A stretch of DNA of 64,000 nucleotides from Microbispora bryophytorum (GTDB lineage Bacteria; Actinomycetota; Actinomycetes; Streptosporangiales; Streptosporangiaceae): contig NZ_VIRL01000017.1 of NCBI RefSeq assembly GCF_006874465.1, positions 124,001-188,000 on the forward strand, in the 5' to 3' direction. Below, in pieces: positions 51,038-60,333 of this stretch. The notes under the pieces were generated by a model. It ran no database searches, was not told the origin of the DNA, and saw only the letters and a program-made list of their open reading frames with translations. A program made the translations under genes and the position numbers. The stretch's first letter is position 1. Each line of letters starts with the position of its first letter.

Positions 51038-52423
51038 CTACCCGCCAGTAGCCTCTCGCATCGCGGGAAGCGCGATGTGTATGGCCGTCCCTCCGCCCAG
51101 GGAGGAGACGATGCGGCACCGGCCGCCGTGCGCCTCAACGATGGCCTTCACGATCGACAGGCCGAGCCCCGATCCGCCGGACAGGTGGTCCTCTCCGCGC
51201 TGGAAGCGGTCGAAGGCGCGTGCGGCCTGCTCCGGGCTCATCCCCGGACCGGTGTCGCGCACCTCGATCGCCACCGACTCCGGGACGCGCTGCAGCCGTA
51301 CGGTGGCCCGGGTACCCTCGGGCGTGTGCGCCCGCACGTTGCCGAGCAGGTTGACGAGCACCTGGCGGACCCTGGCCTCGTCCACCGTCGCCACCAGGGA
51401 CGGCGGCGCCTCCACCGTGACGGGGTAGGCAGGATCGAGGGCGGCCGAGTCGGCGGCCACCTCGCGGGCCATCTCGGCCAGGTCGGTCGCGTCGAGCGCG
51501 AGGGCGGTGCCCCGGTCGAGCCGCGCGAGTTCCAGCATCTCGCCCACCAGGCGGCCCATGCGGTCGGCCTCGGCCTCGATCCGTCCCATGATCTTGGGCA
51601 GATCCGCGGGCGGGATCGCCCCGGCCCGGTACAGCTCCGCATACCCGGAGATGGTCGACAGCGGGGTGCGCAGTTCGTGGGAGGCGTCGGTGGCGAAGCG
51701 GCGCACGCGGTCCTCCGACGCCTGGCGGTCGCGGAAGGCGTCGGCGATCCGGTCGAGCATGAGGTTGACCGCGGCGCCGAGCCTGCCGACCTCCGACGAA
51801 CCCTCGGGCATCCGGGCCGACAGGTCGACTCGCTCGGCCACGAGATGGGCGGTGCGCGCCATCTTGCCGAGCGGCGCCAGGCCGCCGGCGATCAGCAGCC
51901 GGCCACCCGCGGCGAGCAGCAGGATCAGCACCCCGCCGGTGGCCAGTTCGCTGATCAGGAGGTGGCGAACCGGGTCGTCCACCGCGTCCAGGGGCACCGC
52001 GATGACCATCAGCCGAAGGCCGCTCGGCGACATCGCCGCGGCCGCGATCAGTTGGTGGCCGCCGCTCGGGTCGAGGTCGAAGGTGCGGCCCTGCGCCGCG
52101 TACGCCAGCAGTCTGTCCTTGCCCAGCGCCTCGGTCAGGCCGGGTACGGCCTCGGCCTCGTCGGCGTCACCGCCGACCAGGTGCGCGTGCTGCTCGGTGA
52201 GGTTGTAGACCGCGACGGCGTAGGTGGAGCCGGTCAGCGCCTGGTCGAGCGGGTCTCCCTCGACCACCCGGCGCGCCGCCGTGACGGTCGCGGCCACCAC
52301 CTGCCCCTCCAGCCGCGTGCGCAGGTGGCCGCGCAGGACGACGACGCTGACGAGGGAGAAGACGACGAGCAGGACCGCGCTCACGCCGAGGAGCCCGGCG
52401 AGCAGGCGTGTCCTGAGCGACAT
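51038..52423 (-). CDS. Sensor histidine kinase
   Basis: 461 aa, ATG at 52423 (a GTG just before is also in frame). TM1 LLAGLLGVSAVLLVVFSLVS, an extracytoplasmic sensor of about 120 residues, TM2 near 155-180, HAMP, then DHp with phospho-His in FATDASHELRTPLSTISGYA; N-box NLLGNVRAHTPEGT; DTGPGM; GLGLSIVKAIVEAHGG. Layout and partner resemble the TrcS/MprB group. It follows the response regulator with 10 bp between. Confidence 0.94.
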   Translation of the reverse strand: MSLRTRLLAGLLGVSAVLLVVFSLVSVVVLRGHLRTRLEGQVVAATVTAARRVVEGDPLDQALTGSTYAVAVYNLTEQHAHLVGGDADEAEAVPGLTEALGKDRLLAYAAQGRTFDLDPSGGHQLIAAAAMSPSGLRLMVIAVPLDAVDDPVRHLLISELATGGVLILLLAAGGRLLIAGGLAPLGKMARTAHLVAERVDLSARMPEGSSEVGRLGAAVNLMLDRIADAFRDRQASEDRVRRFATDASHELRTPLSTISGYAELYRAGAIPPADLPKIMGRIEAEADRMGRLVGEMLELARLDRGTALALDATDLAEMAREVAADSAALDPAYPVTVEAPPSLVATVDEARVRQVLVNLLGNVRAHTPEGTRATVRLQRVPESVAIEVRDTGPGMSPEQAARAFDRFQRGEDHLSGGSGLGLSIVKAIVEAHGGRCRIVSSLGGGTAIHIALPAMREATGG

Positions 52424-52433
52424 CACCGGTCCG

Positions 52434-53132
52434 TCACATGTCCTGGGGCGGGCGCAGGGAGTATCCGATGCCGCGCTGGGTGTGGATCAGCGGCGGGCCG
52501 AGCGGGTCGAGTTTGCGGCGCAGGTAGGAGATGTAGGTCTCCAGCACCTGCGAACTCCCGCCGTAGCCCCAGACCTCCTCCAGCAGGCGCCGCTTGGTGA
52601 GCACCAGGCCGGCGTTGGCCATCAGGAAGGCCAGCAGGCGGAACTCGGTCGGCGACAGCTCCACCGGGACGCCGCCGCGCCGCACCTCCCAGCGTGCCTC
52701 GTCGAGCTCCAGGTCGCCGACCTGGAGGATCGGCCCGTGCGCCCGCTCGGCCGCCTCCGGCACGGTCGTACGGCGCAGCACGGCGCGGATCCGCGCTACC
52801 AGTGCCTCGACCGAGAACGGTTTGGTGACGTAGTCGTCGCCGCCGAGGGTCAGCCCGCGCACGGTGTCGGCGACCGCGTCGCGGGCGGTCAGAAAGATCA
52901 CGGGAGGGTGCACGCCGTCGGCCCGGATTCGCCGGCAGACCTCGAAGCCGTCGATGTCGGGCAGCATGACGTCGAGGACGACCAGGTCGGGCTGGTTCGT
53001 CAGCACCTCGCCGAGCGCCGCGGCTCCCGTGCCCACGGCCGTCACCCGGAAGCCGTGGAACCTGAGGGCGACTTCCACGATGTCCCGGATGTTCGGCTCG
53101 TCCTCGACGACGAGGATCCTGGTTTCACTCAT
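52434..53132 (-). CDS. OmpR/PhoB-family response regulator
   Basis: 232 aa, ATG at 53132. Receiver: ILVVEDEPNIRDIVEVALRF, phospho-acceptor Asp54 in VVLDVMLPDIDG, Lys in GDDYVTKPFSVEALVARI. DNA-binding winged helix at 135-230: ELSPTEFRLLAFLMANAGLV, VWGYGGSSQVLETYISYLRR. TrcR-like. A perfect inverted repeat starts 9 bp upstream and is probably its own binding site. Confidence 0.95.
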   Translation of the reverse strand: MSETRILVVEDEPNIRDIVEVALRFHGFRVTAVGTGAAALGEVLTNQPDLVVLDVMLPDIDGFEVCRRIRADGVHPPVIFLTARDAVADTVRGLTLGGDDYVTKPFSVEALVARIRAVLRRTTVPEAAERAHGPILQVGDLELDEARWEVRRGGVPVELSPTEFRLLAFLMANAGLVLTKRRLLEEVWGYGGSSQVLETYISYLRRKLDPLGPPLIHTQRGIGYSLRPPQDM

Positions 53133-53140
53133 GGGGGACC

Positions 53141-53174
53141 CATTGTGCAGGTAGAAGGCATTTGTTGCACAATG
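53141..53174. promoter_or_regulatory. Inverted repeat upstream of the response regulator
   Basis: CATTGTGCA (53141-53149) and TGCACAATG (53166-53174), perfect 9-bp arms 25 bp apart centre to centre. A likely autoregulatory site. Confidence 0.65.
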
Positions 53175-53211
53175 CGGGTCTCCGGGGGCCGCTCCGCGCG
53201 GCATTCGTGGG

Positions 53212-53943
53212 TCAGCGCGGGACGCGGGCCACGCAGAACACGGTCTGGCCGAACGGGGGACGGACGAACCGCTCGATGAGCCGGGTCAGCGGCACGACGG
53301 TGCGGTCGTAGATCTTGACGAGCCGGGGGTCGGGGTAGCCCACGCCACCCCGCCGCACGGCCGCCCACCAGGCGATGCCGCCGAGGAAGTTGATCGGCTT
53401 GAGCACCTGCACGTCGAGGCCGGCGTCGGTGACCGTCTTGCGCAGGGTAGCGGGGGTGTAGCGGGTGACGTGCCCCACCTTGCGGTCGAAGTCCCCGTAG
53501 AGCTGCATGTAGCCGGGCACCCAGATGACGATGCGCCCGCCGGGAGCGGTCACCTTGGCCAGCGACCGCAGCGCCTCGGCGTCCTCCTCGATGTGCTCGA
53601 GGACGTTCATCATCACGACGGTGTCGACCGGGTCGGAAAGGGGGATCTCGGTCGGCAGGCCGAACTGGAGCACCGACACGTCGTCGCGGTCGGCGAACCT
53701 CTGGCGCAGTTGCTCCACGCAGTAGGGATCGAAGTCGCTCACCACGAGCCTGTCCAGGCGCGGCAGAAACTGCTCGGCGAAATGCCCGAGACCCGACCCG
53801 ATCTCCAGGAGCGACCGCCCGACGTGCGGCGCGACCATGTCGAACTCGTACTGCCGGTAGTTCTTGGCCTCGTCGCCGCCGAGGTGGTTCTCCAGAGCCT
53901 CGTCCCCGGCCGCCGGCTGGACTACTCGGTCATACCCAGACAT
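53212..53943 (-). CDS. SAM-dependent class I methyltransferase
   Basis: 243 aa, ATG at 53943. SAM-binding LLEIGSGLGHFAEQFLPRLD, acidic loop VVSDFDPYCVEQL, VDTVVMMNVLEHIEEDAEAL, PGGRIVIWVPGYMQLYGDFD. This pattern is that of small-molecule or sugar/lipid-linked methyltransferases (UbiE/SmtA-like). The C-terminal basic segment GYPDPRLVKIYDRTVVPLTR is also common near glycosyltransferases. Substrate unknown. Confidence 0.87.
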   Translation of the reverse strand: MSGYDRVVQPAAGDEALENHLGGDEAKNYRQYEFDMVAPHVGRSLLEIGSGLGHFAEQFLPRLDRLVVSDFDPYCVEQLRQRFADRDDVSVLQFGLPTEIPLSDPVDTVVMMNVLEHIEEDAEALRSLAKVTAPGGRIVIWVPGYMQLYGDFDRKVGHVTRYTPATLRKTVTDAGLDVQVLKPINFLGGIAWWAAVRRGGVGYPDPRLVKIYDRTVVPLTRLIERFVRPPFGQTVFCVARVPR

Positions 53944-54067
53944 AGGATCCTCGATCTGCACGCTGACGGTCGTGGAAAGTGTAGTGCCCGACCCATCGGC
54001 GGGCGTCCGCTTCGCCGGAGGGGCCGCGGATGGGAGCTTCGCGCGGCTCTGTTCTTCTGGCGGCTCC

Positions 54068-54099
54068 GTTCTTCGGACAGCACGGTTCTTCGGACAGCA
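54068..54099. repeat. 15-bp direct repeat in the divergent promoter region
   Basis: GTTCTTCGGACAGCA at 54068-54082 and 54085-54099, with a weaker copy starting at 54051, between the methyltransferase and the ECF gene. The 17-bp spacing puts the copies about 1.6 helical turns apart. Confidence 0.6.
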
Positions 54100-54183
54100 T
54101 GGGGAATCCGTCGACACCCCTGTGGACGGAATGCCCGCCTGATCGTAGGCTTCACCTCCGCCCCGATCCCCCGATTGCCCTTT

Positions 54184-54735
54184 ATGGACGACGACGAAGC
54201 AGTGACCCGCGCTCTGGCCGGTGACCTCGACGCCTACGAGGTGCTGGTCACCCGTTACAGCGCGGTCGCCCACCGTACGGCGAGCCTGCTCGGCGCGGCC
54301 GACGAGGCGCAGGACGTCGTTCAGGAGGCGTTCGTCAAGGCGTTCCGCCACCTCAAGGGCTTCCGCCGGGGCTCGTCCTTCCGCCCCTGGCTGCTGCGTA
54401 TCGTGGCCAACGAGACCCACGACCTCACCCGGTCGCGTGGCCGCCGCTCCGACCTCGCCGTACGGCTGGGCCGCGAGCGGGAGCCGTACGGACCCGGGGA
54501 CCCCGGGGACCCGGAGAGCGCGGCGGTGGACGCCGACGGCCGGGCCCGCCTGCTGGAGGCGGTACGCGCGCTGTCCGACGGGGAACGCGAAGCCGTGGTC
54601 TGCCGGTATTTCCTGCAGTTGTCCGAGGCGGAGACGGCCGAAGTCCTCGGCGTGCGGCTCGGCACGGTCAAGTCACGGACGTTCCGGGCCCTGCGGCGTC
54701 TGCGGGAGGAGGTGGGCCGTGAGCACTTCGGATGA
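54184..54735 (+). CDS. ECF-type RNA polymerase sigma factor
   Basis: 183 aa, ATG 54184. Region 2 DLDAYEVLVTRYSAVAHRTA, EAQDVVQEAFVKAFRHLKGF, RPWLLRIVANETHD; region 4 LSDGEREAVVCRYFLQLSEA, EVLGVRLGTVKSRTFRALRR. The downstream gene overlaps by 17 bp and has one membrane helix, so it is probably the cognate anti-sigma factor. Confidence 0.93.
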   Translation: MDDDEAVTRALAGDLDAYEVLVTRYSAVAHRTASLLGAADEAQDVVQEAFVKAFRHLKGFRRGSSFRPWLLRIVANETHDLTRSRGRRSDLAVRLGREREPYGPGDPGDPESAAVDADGRARLLEAVRALSDGEREAVVCRYFLQLSEAETAEVLGVRLGTVKSRTFRALRRLREEVGREHFG

Positions 54736-55468
54736 CAGAGATCCGATCGCGCCGGAGGACCTCGAGACGCGGCTGCGGGACCTCGGCGAGGAACTGGCCA
54801 TGGCCCCCGTGCCGCCTCCCGCCGACGTGGCGCGTGCCGTACGCGCCCGCATCGAGGACGGCGGGGCCGGCGACAGGGTACGGCCGCGGGCCGCGTGGCG
54901 GCCGTCGCCGCGCGTCGCGGCAGCGGCGGTGGCGGTGCTGACGGCCGTGCTGCTCGGGGCCACACCGCAGGGCCGGGCCGCTGTCGTGTCGGTGCTGCGC
55001 ATCGCGGGCGTCGAGATCCACGTGGGCGGCGCCGGGCCGCTGCCCACGGGAGTGCCGAGTCCGTTGCCCGGCGAGCGCCGGGTGACGCTGGAGGAGGCGC
55101 GGCGCGGCGCCCGCTTCCCCGTGGCCGTGCCGTCCGCGCTCGGCGAGCCGTCCGACGTCCGCCTCGCCGACGGCGGCCGGGTGGTGACACTGCTGTGGCC
55201 GGGCGTCCGGCTCGACGAGTTCGACGGCACGCTGGGCGTCGTCTGGCACAAGGAACTCGGAGAACCGTTCCCGGAGCAGGTGGGCGTCGTCGGCGGATGG
55301 TGGATTCCGCGCTCTCACGGCGTGTCGTACGTGCCGGGGGACGGCGGCGCGCCTCGGGAGGAGCGGGTGGCCGGGCCGACGCTCATTTGGCAGCACAAGC
55401 TGGTCGGGCTGCGACTGGAGGGGCCGGACCGCGTCGAGGCCATGCGGATCGCCTCCTCGGTCCGGTGA
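54719..55468 (+). CDS. Membrane-anchored protein, probable anti-sigma factor
   Basis: 249 aa, GTG 54719 with gggagga SD, inside the end of the sigma gene. Cytosolic part 1-60 (EDLETRLRDLGEELAMAPVP), one helix at 63-80 (VAAAAVAVLTAVLLGATPQG), then an outside beta-rich domain of about 165 residues (RRVTLEEARRGARFPVAVPS, LWPGVRLDEFDGTLGVVWHK, GVVGGWWIPRSHGVSYVPGD). No zinc H-x-x-x-C-x-x-C. Position and topology, not motif, support the role. Confidence 0.7.
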   Translation: MSTSDDRDPIAPEDLETRLRDLGEELAMAPVPPPADVARAVRARIEDGGAGDRVRPRAAWRPSPRVAAAAVAVLTAVLLGATPQGRAAVVSVLRIAGVEIHVGGAGPLPTGVPSPLPGERRVTLEEARRGARFPVAVPSALGEPSDVRLADGGRVVTLLWPGVRLDEFDGTLGVVWHKELGEPFPEQVGVVGGWWIPRSHGVSYVPGDGGAPREERVAGPTLIWQHKLVGLRLEGPDRVEAMRIASSVR

Positions 55469-55477
55469 GCCGGGGAC

Positions 55478-56498
55478 TCACTCGGGGGAGGCGAGCCAGG
55501 CGTCGGCCTCGCTCAGCAACTCCTTCTTGACCGCTTCGGGCGCCGTCGACGACCGGATCGACTGCCGGGCGAGCTCGGCGATCTCCGCGTCGCCGAAGCC
55601 GTAGACGTCCCGCGCGAGCTCATACTGCGGCAGCAGCCGGGCGCCGAACAGCAGCGGGTCGTCGGCGCCGAGAGCGATCGGCACCCCGGCCTCGAACAGC
55701 CGCCGCAGCGGCACGTCCTCGGGGCGTTCCGCCACCCCGAGGCCCACGTTGGACAGCGGGCACACCTCGCAGGTGACCTGCCGGTCGGCCAGCCGCTCCA
55801 TCAGGCGGGGCGACTCGGCCGCGCGCACGCCATGGCCGATCCGATCGGCGTCCAGGTCGTCGAGGCATTCGGCGACGCTCGCCGCGCCCAGCAACTCGCC
55901 GCCGTGCGGCACGGCGAGCAGCCCCGCGCCCCTGGCGATCCGGAAGGCGTGCTCGAAGTCCCTCGCCCGGCCGCGCCGCTCGTCGTTGGACAGGCCGAAG
56001 CCCACCACGCCCCTGCCCTGGTAGCGGGCCGCCAGGCGGGCCAGCGTCCTGGCGTCGAGCGTGTGCCGGATGCGGTTGGCGGCCACGATCACCGCCATGC
56101 CGATCCCGGCCTGCCTGGCCGCCTTGTCCGTCGCGTCGAGGACGAGTTCGAGTGTCTCGGTCAGCCCGCCGAAACGCTGGGCGTACCCGGAGGGATCGAC
56201 CTGGATCTCCAGCCAGCGCGAGCCTTCCCGGGCCTCGTCCTCGGCGGCCTCGCGCAGCAGCCGGTAGACGTCCTCGGGGCGGCGCAGCACCGACCGCGCG
56301 ATGTCGTACAACCGCTGGAACCGGAACCAGCCGCGCTCGTCGGTCGCCCGCAGTTTCGGCGGCCAGTCCTCCACCAGCGCGTCGGGGAGGTGGACGCCCT
56401 GCTCCCGGGCGAGCTCGATCAGCGTCGAATGCCGCATCGAGCCGGTGAAGTGCAAGTGCAGGTGTGCCTTGGGGAGCGTGTTTAGTGGACGTGCCATC
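55478..56498 (-). CDS. add: Adenosine deaminase family protein
   Basis: About 339 aa. I use ATG 56498 (M-A-R-P-L-N-T-L-P-K-A-H-L-H-L-H); ATGs at 56504 and 56515 are also in frame and none has a good SD. Zn ligands: H-L-H-L-H, HGGELLGAASVAEC, LGADDPLLFGARLL; RIGHGVRAAE is the catalytic His region. Family reaction: adenosine to inosine. The S-L-N-T-D-D-P of classical Add reads A-L-G-A-D-D-P here, as in the actinobacterial branch, so the substrate may differ. Confidence 0.85.
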
Positions 56499-56571
56499 TC
56501 CATATGTTGCCGCATGTCGCTCTCAACCTGTCGCCGGGTTGGCGCGTTGGGGAGGGACGAAAGGGGAGCCC

Positions 56572-57072
56572 ATGACCGAAGAAGACGAGGCGGCTTTCGA
56601 CGAGTTCCTGGCCGCGCGCAGCACCGCCCTCCTGCGCACCGCGATCCTTGTCTGCGGCGCCTCCGAGTCCGACGCCGAGGACATGGTCCAGAACGCGTTG
56701 GAGAAGGTCTACCGGCACTGGCCGCGCATCCGGCACGACAACCCCGAGGCGTACGCGCGCCGGGTCGTGGTGAACGGCGCGATCAGCAAGGCCAGGCGGC
56801 GCAAGGTGCTCCGGGAGATCACCTTCGCCCAGCCGCCGGAGACACCCGTGGAGTCGCCCGACCTCGGCCTGCGGGACGTGCTCATCACCGAACTCAGGAA
56901 GCTGCCGGCCCGGATGCGGGCCGTACTGGTCCTGCGCTACTGGGAGGACCTGTCGGAGGCCGAGACCGCGGCGCTGCTCGGCTGCTCCGTCGGCACCGTC
57001 AAGAGCCAGGCCGCCCGCGGTCTGGCACGCGTGCGCGCACATATGGAGAACTTGGAAGGAGCGTCCGCATGA
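56572..57072 (+). CDS. SigE-family ECF RNA polymerase sigma factor
   Basis: 166 aa, ATG after aagggga. FDEFLAARSTALLRTAILVC is the typical start of the actinobacterial SigE-family group; ESDAEDMVQNALEKVYRHWP, NPEAYARRVVVNGAISKARR; region 4 LPARMRAVLVLRYWEDLSEA, ALLGCSVGTVKSQAARGLAR. Its stop overlaps the next start (ATGA), which encodes the probable membrane partner. Confidence 0.94.
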   Translation: MTEEDEAAFDEFLAARSTALLRTAILVCGASESDAEDMVQNALEKVYRHWPRIRHDNPEAYARRVVVNGAISKARRRKVLREITFAQPPETPVESPDLGLRDVLITELRKLPARMRAVLVLRYWEDLSEAETAALLGCSVGTVKSQAARGLARVRAHMENLEGASA

Positions 57073-58088
57073 ACGTCGAAGAGGCGCTGAGAGACGCCAT
57101 GGCCGCCGAGGTCGTCGGCGTGCAGGCGCCGCCGTCACTGGGCCAGGCCGTCCGGCGGCGCAACCGGCGGCACGTGGTGCGATTTCGCGTGGCGGGAGTC
57201 GCCGTGCTCGCCGCGGCGGCCGCGGTGGCCGTGCCCGTGGCGTTGACCGCCGGGCCCGGCGCCGTCCCGGACGCCGGCGTTCTCGCCGGGGCCGGCGCCA
57301 CCGGCTCGGGAACTCCGGCCGCGTCCGCGTCCGCGACCGCGACCGGCTCCGGCGACACGGTCGCCGTGCCCGGGAACGTTGTTCCCGACATGGTCGGCAA
57401 GAGCGCCGCGCAGAGCGACGCCGTCCTGAAGGAGGCCGGCTACACGGTGCGGGTCACGAAGGTCGTCAGCGACGGGGCCCCGGCGGGGACGGTCGTCGGC
57501 CAGACGCCGGCCCCCGGGACGACCGCTCCCGCCGGGGCGGCGGTCACGATCATCATCGCCACGGCGGCCGGCCCGGCCCCGTCCGCCACGGCGGGCACGG
57601 AGGGCGCGCAGGACCCGTCGATGCCCCAGGACCTCGGCGATCTGGGGGACGGCCGGACGCTCGGCGGCGTGCACGTCGGCTACCTGCCCAAGGGGCTCGA
57701 ATGGGGCAAGTGGTCAGGCAAGGACGGGTTCGGCAAGCGGAGCTACACCACGAGCTGGGTGGAGCCCGGGCTCGAACCCGGCATGTACAGCGTCCAGATG
57801 GTCGTCTATCGGAAGGAGGCCGCAGAACAGTTCGCGAAGCGGCTTCAGAGCTTCGCCGCGCAGGGCGCGAAGCCGGTCGAAATCGGCGGCAGGAAGGCCT
57901 ACCTGGTCAGCCTGTCGGATGGGGGCGAGCGGCTCAACGACGGGGGCACCCCGACGATCGCGTGGACCATCGCTCCCGGAGTCGGGGTCGAGGTCATGAT
58001 GAGCCCTGACTACGCGGCCAAGCTCGGCAAGGCGGTGGCCGACAAGGAGCTCAACAAGATCGCCGCCGGGGCCACCCTCGACAAGTGA
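57069..58088 (+). CDS. Membrane-anchored protein with one extracellular PASTA domain, SigE-family partner
   Basis: 339 aa, ATG overlapping the sigma gene. Short cytosolic start (MNVEEALRDAMAAEVVGVQA, PPSLGQAVRRRNRRHVVR), helix VAGVAVLAAAAAVAVPVALT at 41-60, a Ser/Ala/Thr linker, then a PASTA domain about 103-168 (PDMVGKSAAQSDAVLKEAGY, TVVGQTPAPGTTAPAGAAVT), and a C-terminal globular domain (KGLEWGKWSGKDGFGKRSYT). PASTA domains bind peptidoglycan stem peptides, so this looks like a wall-sensing anti-sigma device. Confidence 0.8.
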   Translation: MNVEEALRDAMAAEVVGVQAPPSLGQAVRRRNRRHVVRFRVAGVAVLAAAAAVAVPVALTAGPGAVPDAGVLAGAGATGSGTPAASASATATGSGDTVAVPGNVVPDMVGKSAAQSDAVLKEAGYTVRVTKVVSDGAPAGTVVGQTPAPGTTAPAGAAVTIIIATAAGPAPSATAGTEGAQDPSMPQDLGDLGDGRTLGGVHVGYLPKGLEWGKWSGKDGFGKRSYTTSWVEPGLEPGMYSVQMVVYRKEAAEQFAKRLQSFAAQGAKPVEIGGRKAYLVSLSDGGERLNDGGTPTIAWTIAPGVGVEVMMSPDYAAKLGKAVADKELNKIAAGATLDK

Positions 58089-58278
58089 CCCTGCCCCGTT
58101 CCGCGCCTCCGTGCCTCTTCACACCTCAGCGCCTCTGTGGCTCCGTGCATCGGTGCCTCCGGCCGGGCCCGGAGGCGCCGGCCGTACCGGCCCGGCCTGA
58201 TCGCCGCAGGGATTCGTCTTTGACGCCGGTGCCCGTCACCTGCCTCTGGGAGACGGGGCGCATCCGCCTCCGCGCATG

Positions 58279-58318
58279 ACGAAGGCCCGGTCCCACATGG
58301 TGGGGACCGGGCCTTCGT
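58279..58318. terminator. 16-bp perfect hairpin terminator
   Basis: ACGAAGGCCCGGTCCC and GGGACCGGGCCTTCGT with an 8-nt loop. The 342-bp gap 58089-58430 between convergent genes otherwise holds only C/T-rich low complexity and short imperfect repeats (gcccttgcccgac); I see no gene in it. Confidence 0.9.
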
Positions 58319-58430
58319 GGCAGATTCGCGACGTCCTGGTGGCCTCGATGCTCGACGGGCCCCTGCCCGACTGGCTTCTGTTCGACAGGCCCTTGCCCGA
58401 CGGCCCCTGATGCTCGGTCGGCCTCGGTTC

Positions 58431-59636
58431 TCAGTGCGACTCGGCCAGGAGCTTGGCCACCCGGCTGACGCCCTCGACGAGGTCGTCGTCGCCCAGCGCG
58501 TACGACAGGCGGAAGTAGCCCGGGGTGCCGAACGCCTCGCCGGGCACCAGCGCGACCTCGGCCTCTTCCAGGATGAGCTCGGCCAGCTCGGCCGAGGTCT
58601 GCGGGCGCCTGCCGCGGATCTCCTTGCCCAGCAGCGCCTTGACCGACGGGTAGGCGTAGAACGCGCCGAACGGCTCGGGGCAGAGCACACCGGGGATCTC
58701 GTTGAGCATCCGGACCATGGTCTGGCGGCGCCGGTCGAACGCCGCGCGCATCTCGGCGACGGCCGACAGGTCGCCGGAGACGGCCGCGAGCGCGGCGGCC
58801 TGGGCGACGTTGGAAACGTTCGAGGTGGCGTGGGACTGCAGGTTCGTCGCCGCCTTGACCACATCGGACGGGCCGATCAGCCAGCCCACCCGCCAGCCGG
58901 TCATCGCGTACGTCTTGGCCACGCCGTTCAGCACGACGACCCGGTCGCGCAGCTCGGGCACGGCGGTCGCGATGCTGGAGAACTCCGCCTCGCCGTAGAC
59001 CAGGTGCTCGTAGATCTCGTCGGTCACGACCCACAGGCCCTTGTCCAGCGCCCAGCGGCCGATCTCCTCGACCTGGGCGGGGGAGTAGACGGCCCCCGTC
59101 GGGTTGGACGGCGAGACGAACAGCAGGACCTTGGTGCGGTCGGTCAGCTTCTCCTCGAGCTGCTCGACCGAGGCCAGGTAGCCGGTCGTCTCGTCGGTGA
59201 CCACGTCGACCTGGACGCCGCCCGCGAGCTTGATCGCCTCCGGGTACGTCGTCCAGTAGGGCGCCACGACCAGGACCTCGTCACCGGGGTCGAGCAGCGT
59301 GGCGAACGCCTCGTAGACCGCCTGCTTGCCGCCGTTCGTCACCAGGATCTGGGCGGCCTCGACCCGGAACCCGCTGTCGCGCAGCGTCTTGTCGGCGATC
59401 GCCTGCTTGAGCTCGGGCAGGCCCCCGGCCGGGGTGTACTTGTGGAACCTGGGGTTCCGGCACGCCTCGACGGCCGCCTCGACGATGTAGTCGGGCGTGG
59501 GAAAGTCGGGCTCGCCGGCGCCGAAGCCGATGACCGGGCGACCGGCCGCCTTCATCGCCTTGGCCTTGGCGTCCACGGCCAGAGTCGCGGACTCGGAGAT
59601 CGCGGATATGCGCGCGGAGATGCGAGGTCGGGTCAT
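58431..59636 (-). CDS. Pyridoxal phosphate-dependent aminotransferase, aspartate aminotransferase type
   Basis: 401 aa, ATG at 59636. Class I fold: [73 protein letters not shown]-Lys in [19 protein letters not shown], and [18 protein letters not shown] at the C-terminus with the substrate Arg. Matches the AspC/PatA-like enzyme that lies next to secE in actinobacteria. Transfers amino groups between aspartate and 2-oxoglutarate, perhaps prephenate too. Confidence 0.93.
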   Translation of the reverse strand: MTRPRISARISAISESATLAVDAKAKAMKAAGRPVIGFGAGEPDFPTPDYIVEAAVEACRNPRFHKYTPAGGLPELKQAIADKTLRDSGFRVEAAQILVTNGGKQAVYEAFATLLDPGDEVLVVAPYWTTYPEAIKLAGGVQVDVVTDETTGYLASVEQLEEKLTDRTKVLLFVSPSNPTGAVYSPAQVEEIGRWALDKGLWVVTDEIYEHLVYGEAEFSSIATAVPELRDRVVVLNGVAKTYAMTGWRVGWLIGPSDVVKAATNLQSHATSNVSNVAQAAALAAVSGDLSAVAEMRAAFDRRRQTMVRMLNEIPGVLCPEPFGAFYAYPSVKALLGKEIRGRRPQTSAELAELILEEAEVALVPGEAFGTPGYFRLSYALGDDDLVEGVSRVAKLLAESH

Positions 59637-59871
59637 GCCTCCATCGTTCCAGACGCGCCGCGCGGTTTCGTATCCATATCCAGGATGCGGACGGGTTCGC
59701 ACGGTAGCTTTAGACCGCACAGGAACGGCACCCGGGCCGCCTCCGGGCGGTGCGGCGACCGTGTGGTTCGACGGAGTGGTGAATCCCGCGTACACTTCAC
59801 CGACTAGTGGGCCACATGAACGCCACGACGGACGCTTCTACGCGTTTCTCGGGTATCGTGGTGCACGGCTT

Positions 59872-59944
59872 AGGGCACTAGCGCAATTGGTAGCGCACCG
59901 GTCTCCAAAACCGGCGGTTGGGGGTTCGAGTCCCTCGTGCCCTG
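59872..59944 (+). tRNA. trnW: tRNA-Trp (anticodon CCA)
   Basis: 73 nt. Acceptor AGGGCAC pairs with GTGCCCT, discriminator G; D-arm TAGCGC...GCGC; anticodon stem CCGGT/ACCGG with loop CTCCAAA, anticodon CCA at 59905-59907; T-arm GGGGGTTCGAGTCCC. 3' CCA is not encoded. The position before secE is conserved in actinobacteria. Confidence 0.97.
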
Positions 59945-60019
59945 CGGAGTGCGGTCCGCGCAACAATGGCGTGAAAGCGCGCCGCAACTGCGACGGACAC
60001 GACGGATCAGGTGAGGACT

Positions 60020-60277
60020 GTGGCGATCGACACCCGCGGTGAAACCGCTGGCAAGCCAGGCAAGCCGACCAGTGAGAAGAAGGCAAAGCGCACCTCGCCC
60101 GCTCTGTTCTACCGGCAGGTTGTCGCCGAGCTGCGCAAGGTCATCTGGCCCCGGCGCAATGACCTTATTTCGTACACGGTAGTTGTCCTGGTCTTCGTTG
60201 TGATCATGGTTGGGCTCGTGTTCGGGATCGATACGCTGCTGGGTAAGGCAGTGCTCTGGCTCTTCGGCGGATCCTGA
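60020..60277 (+). CDS. secE: Preprotein translocase subunit SecE
   Basis: 85 aa; GTG 60020 is chosen because aggtgagg precedes it, against GTG 60011 with no SD. One C-terminal helix (LISYTVVVLVFVVIMVGLVF) and the amphipathic FYRQVVAELRKVIWPRRNDL, the universal SecE signature. Essential part of SecYEG. The Lys-rich start is typical of the actinobacterial form. Confidence 0.97.
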   Translation: MAIDTRGETAGKPGKPTSEKKAKRTSPALFYRQVVAELRKVIWPRRNDLISYTVVVLVFVVIMVGLVFGIDTLLGKAVLWLFGGS

Positions 60278-60333
60278 TCCCCCGCGAGACGTCATAGCAC
60301 GTCAAGACACCAAGCGAAGTAAGGAAGAGTCCC

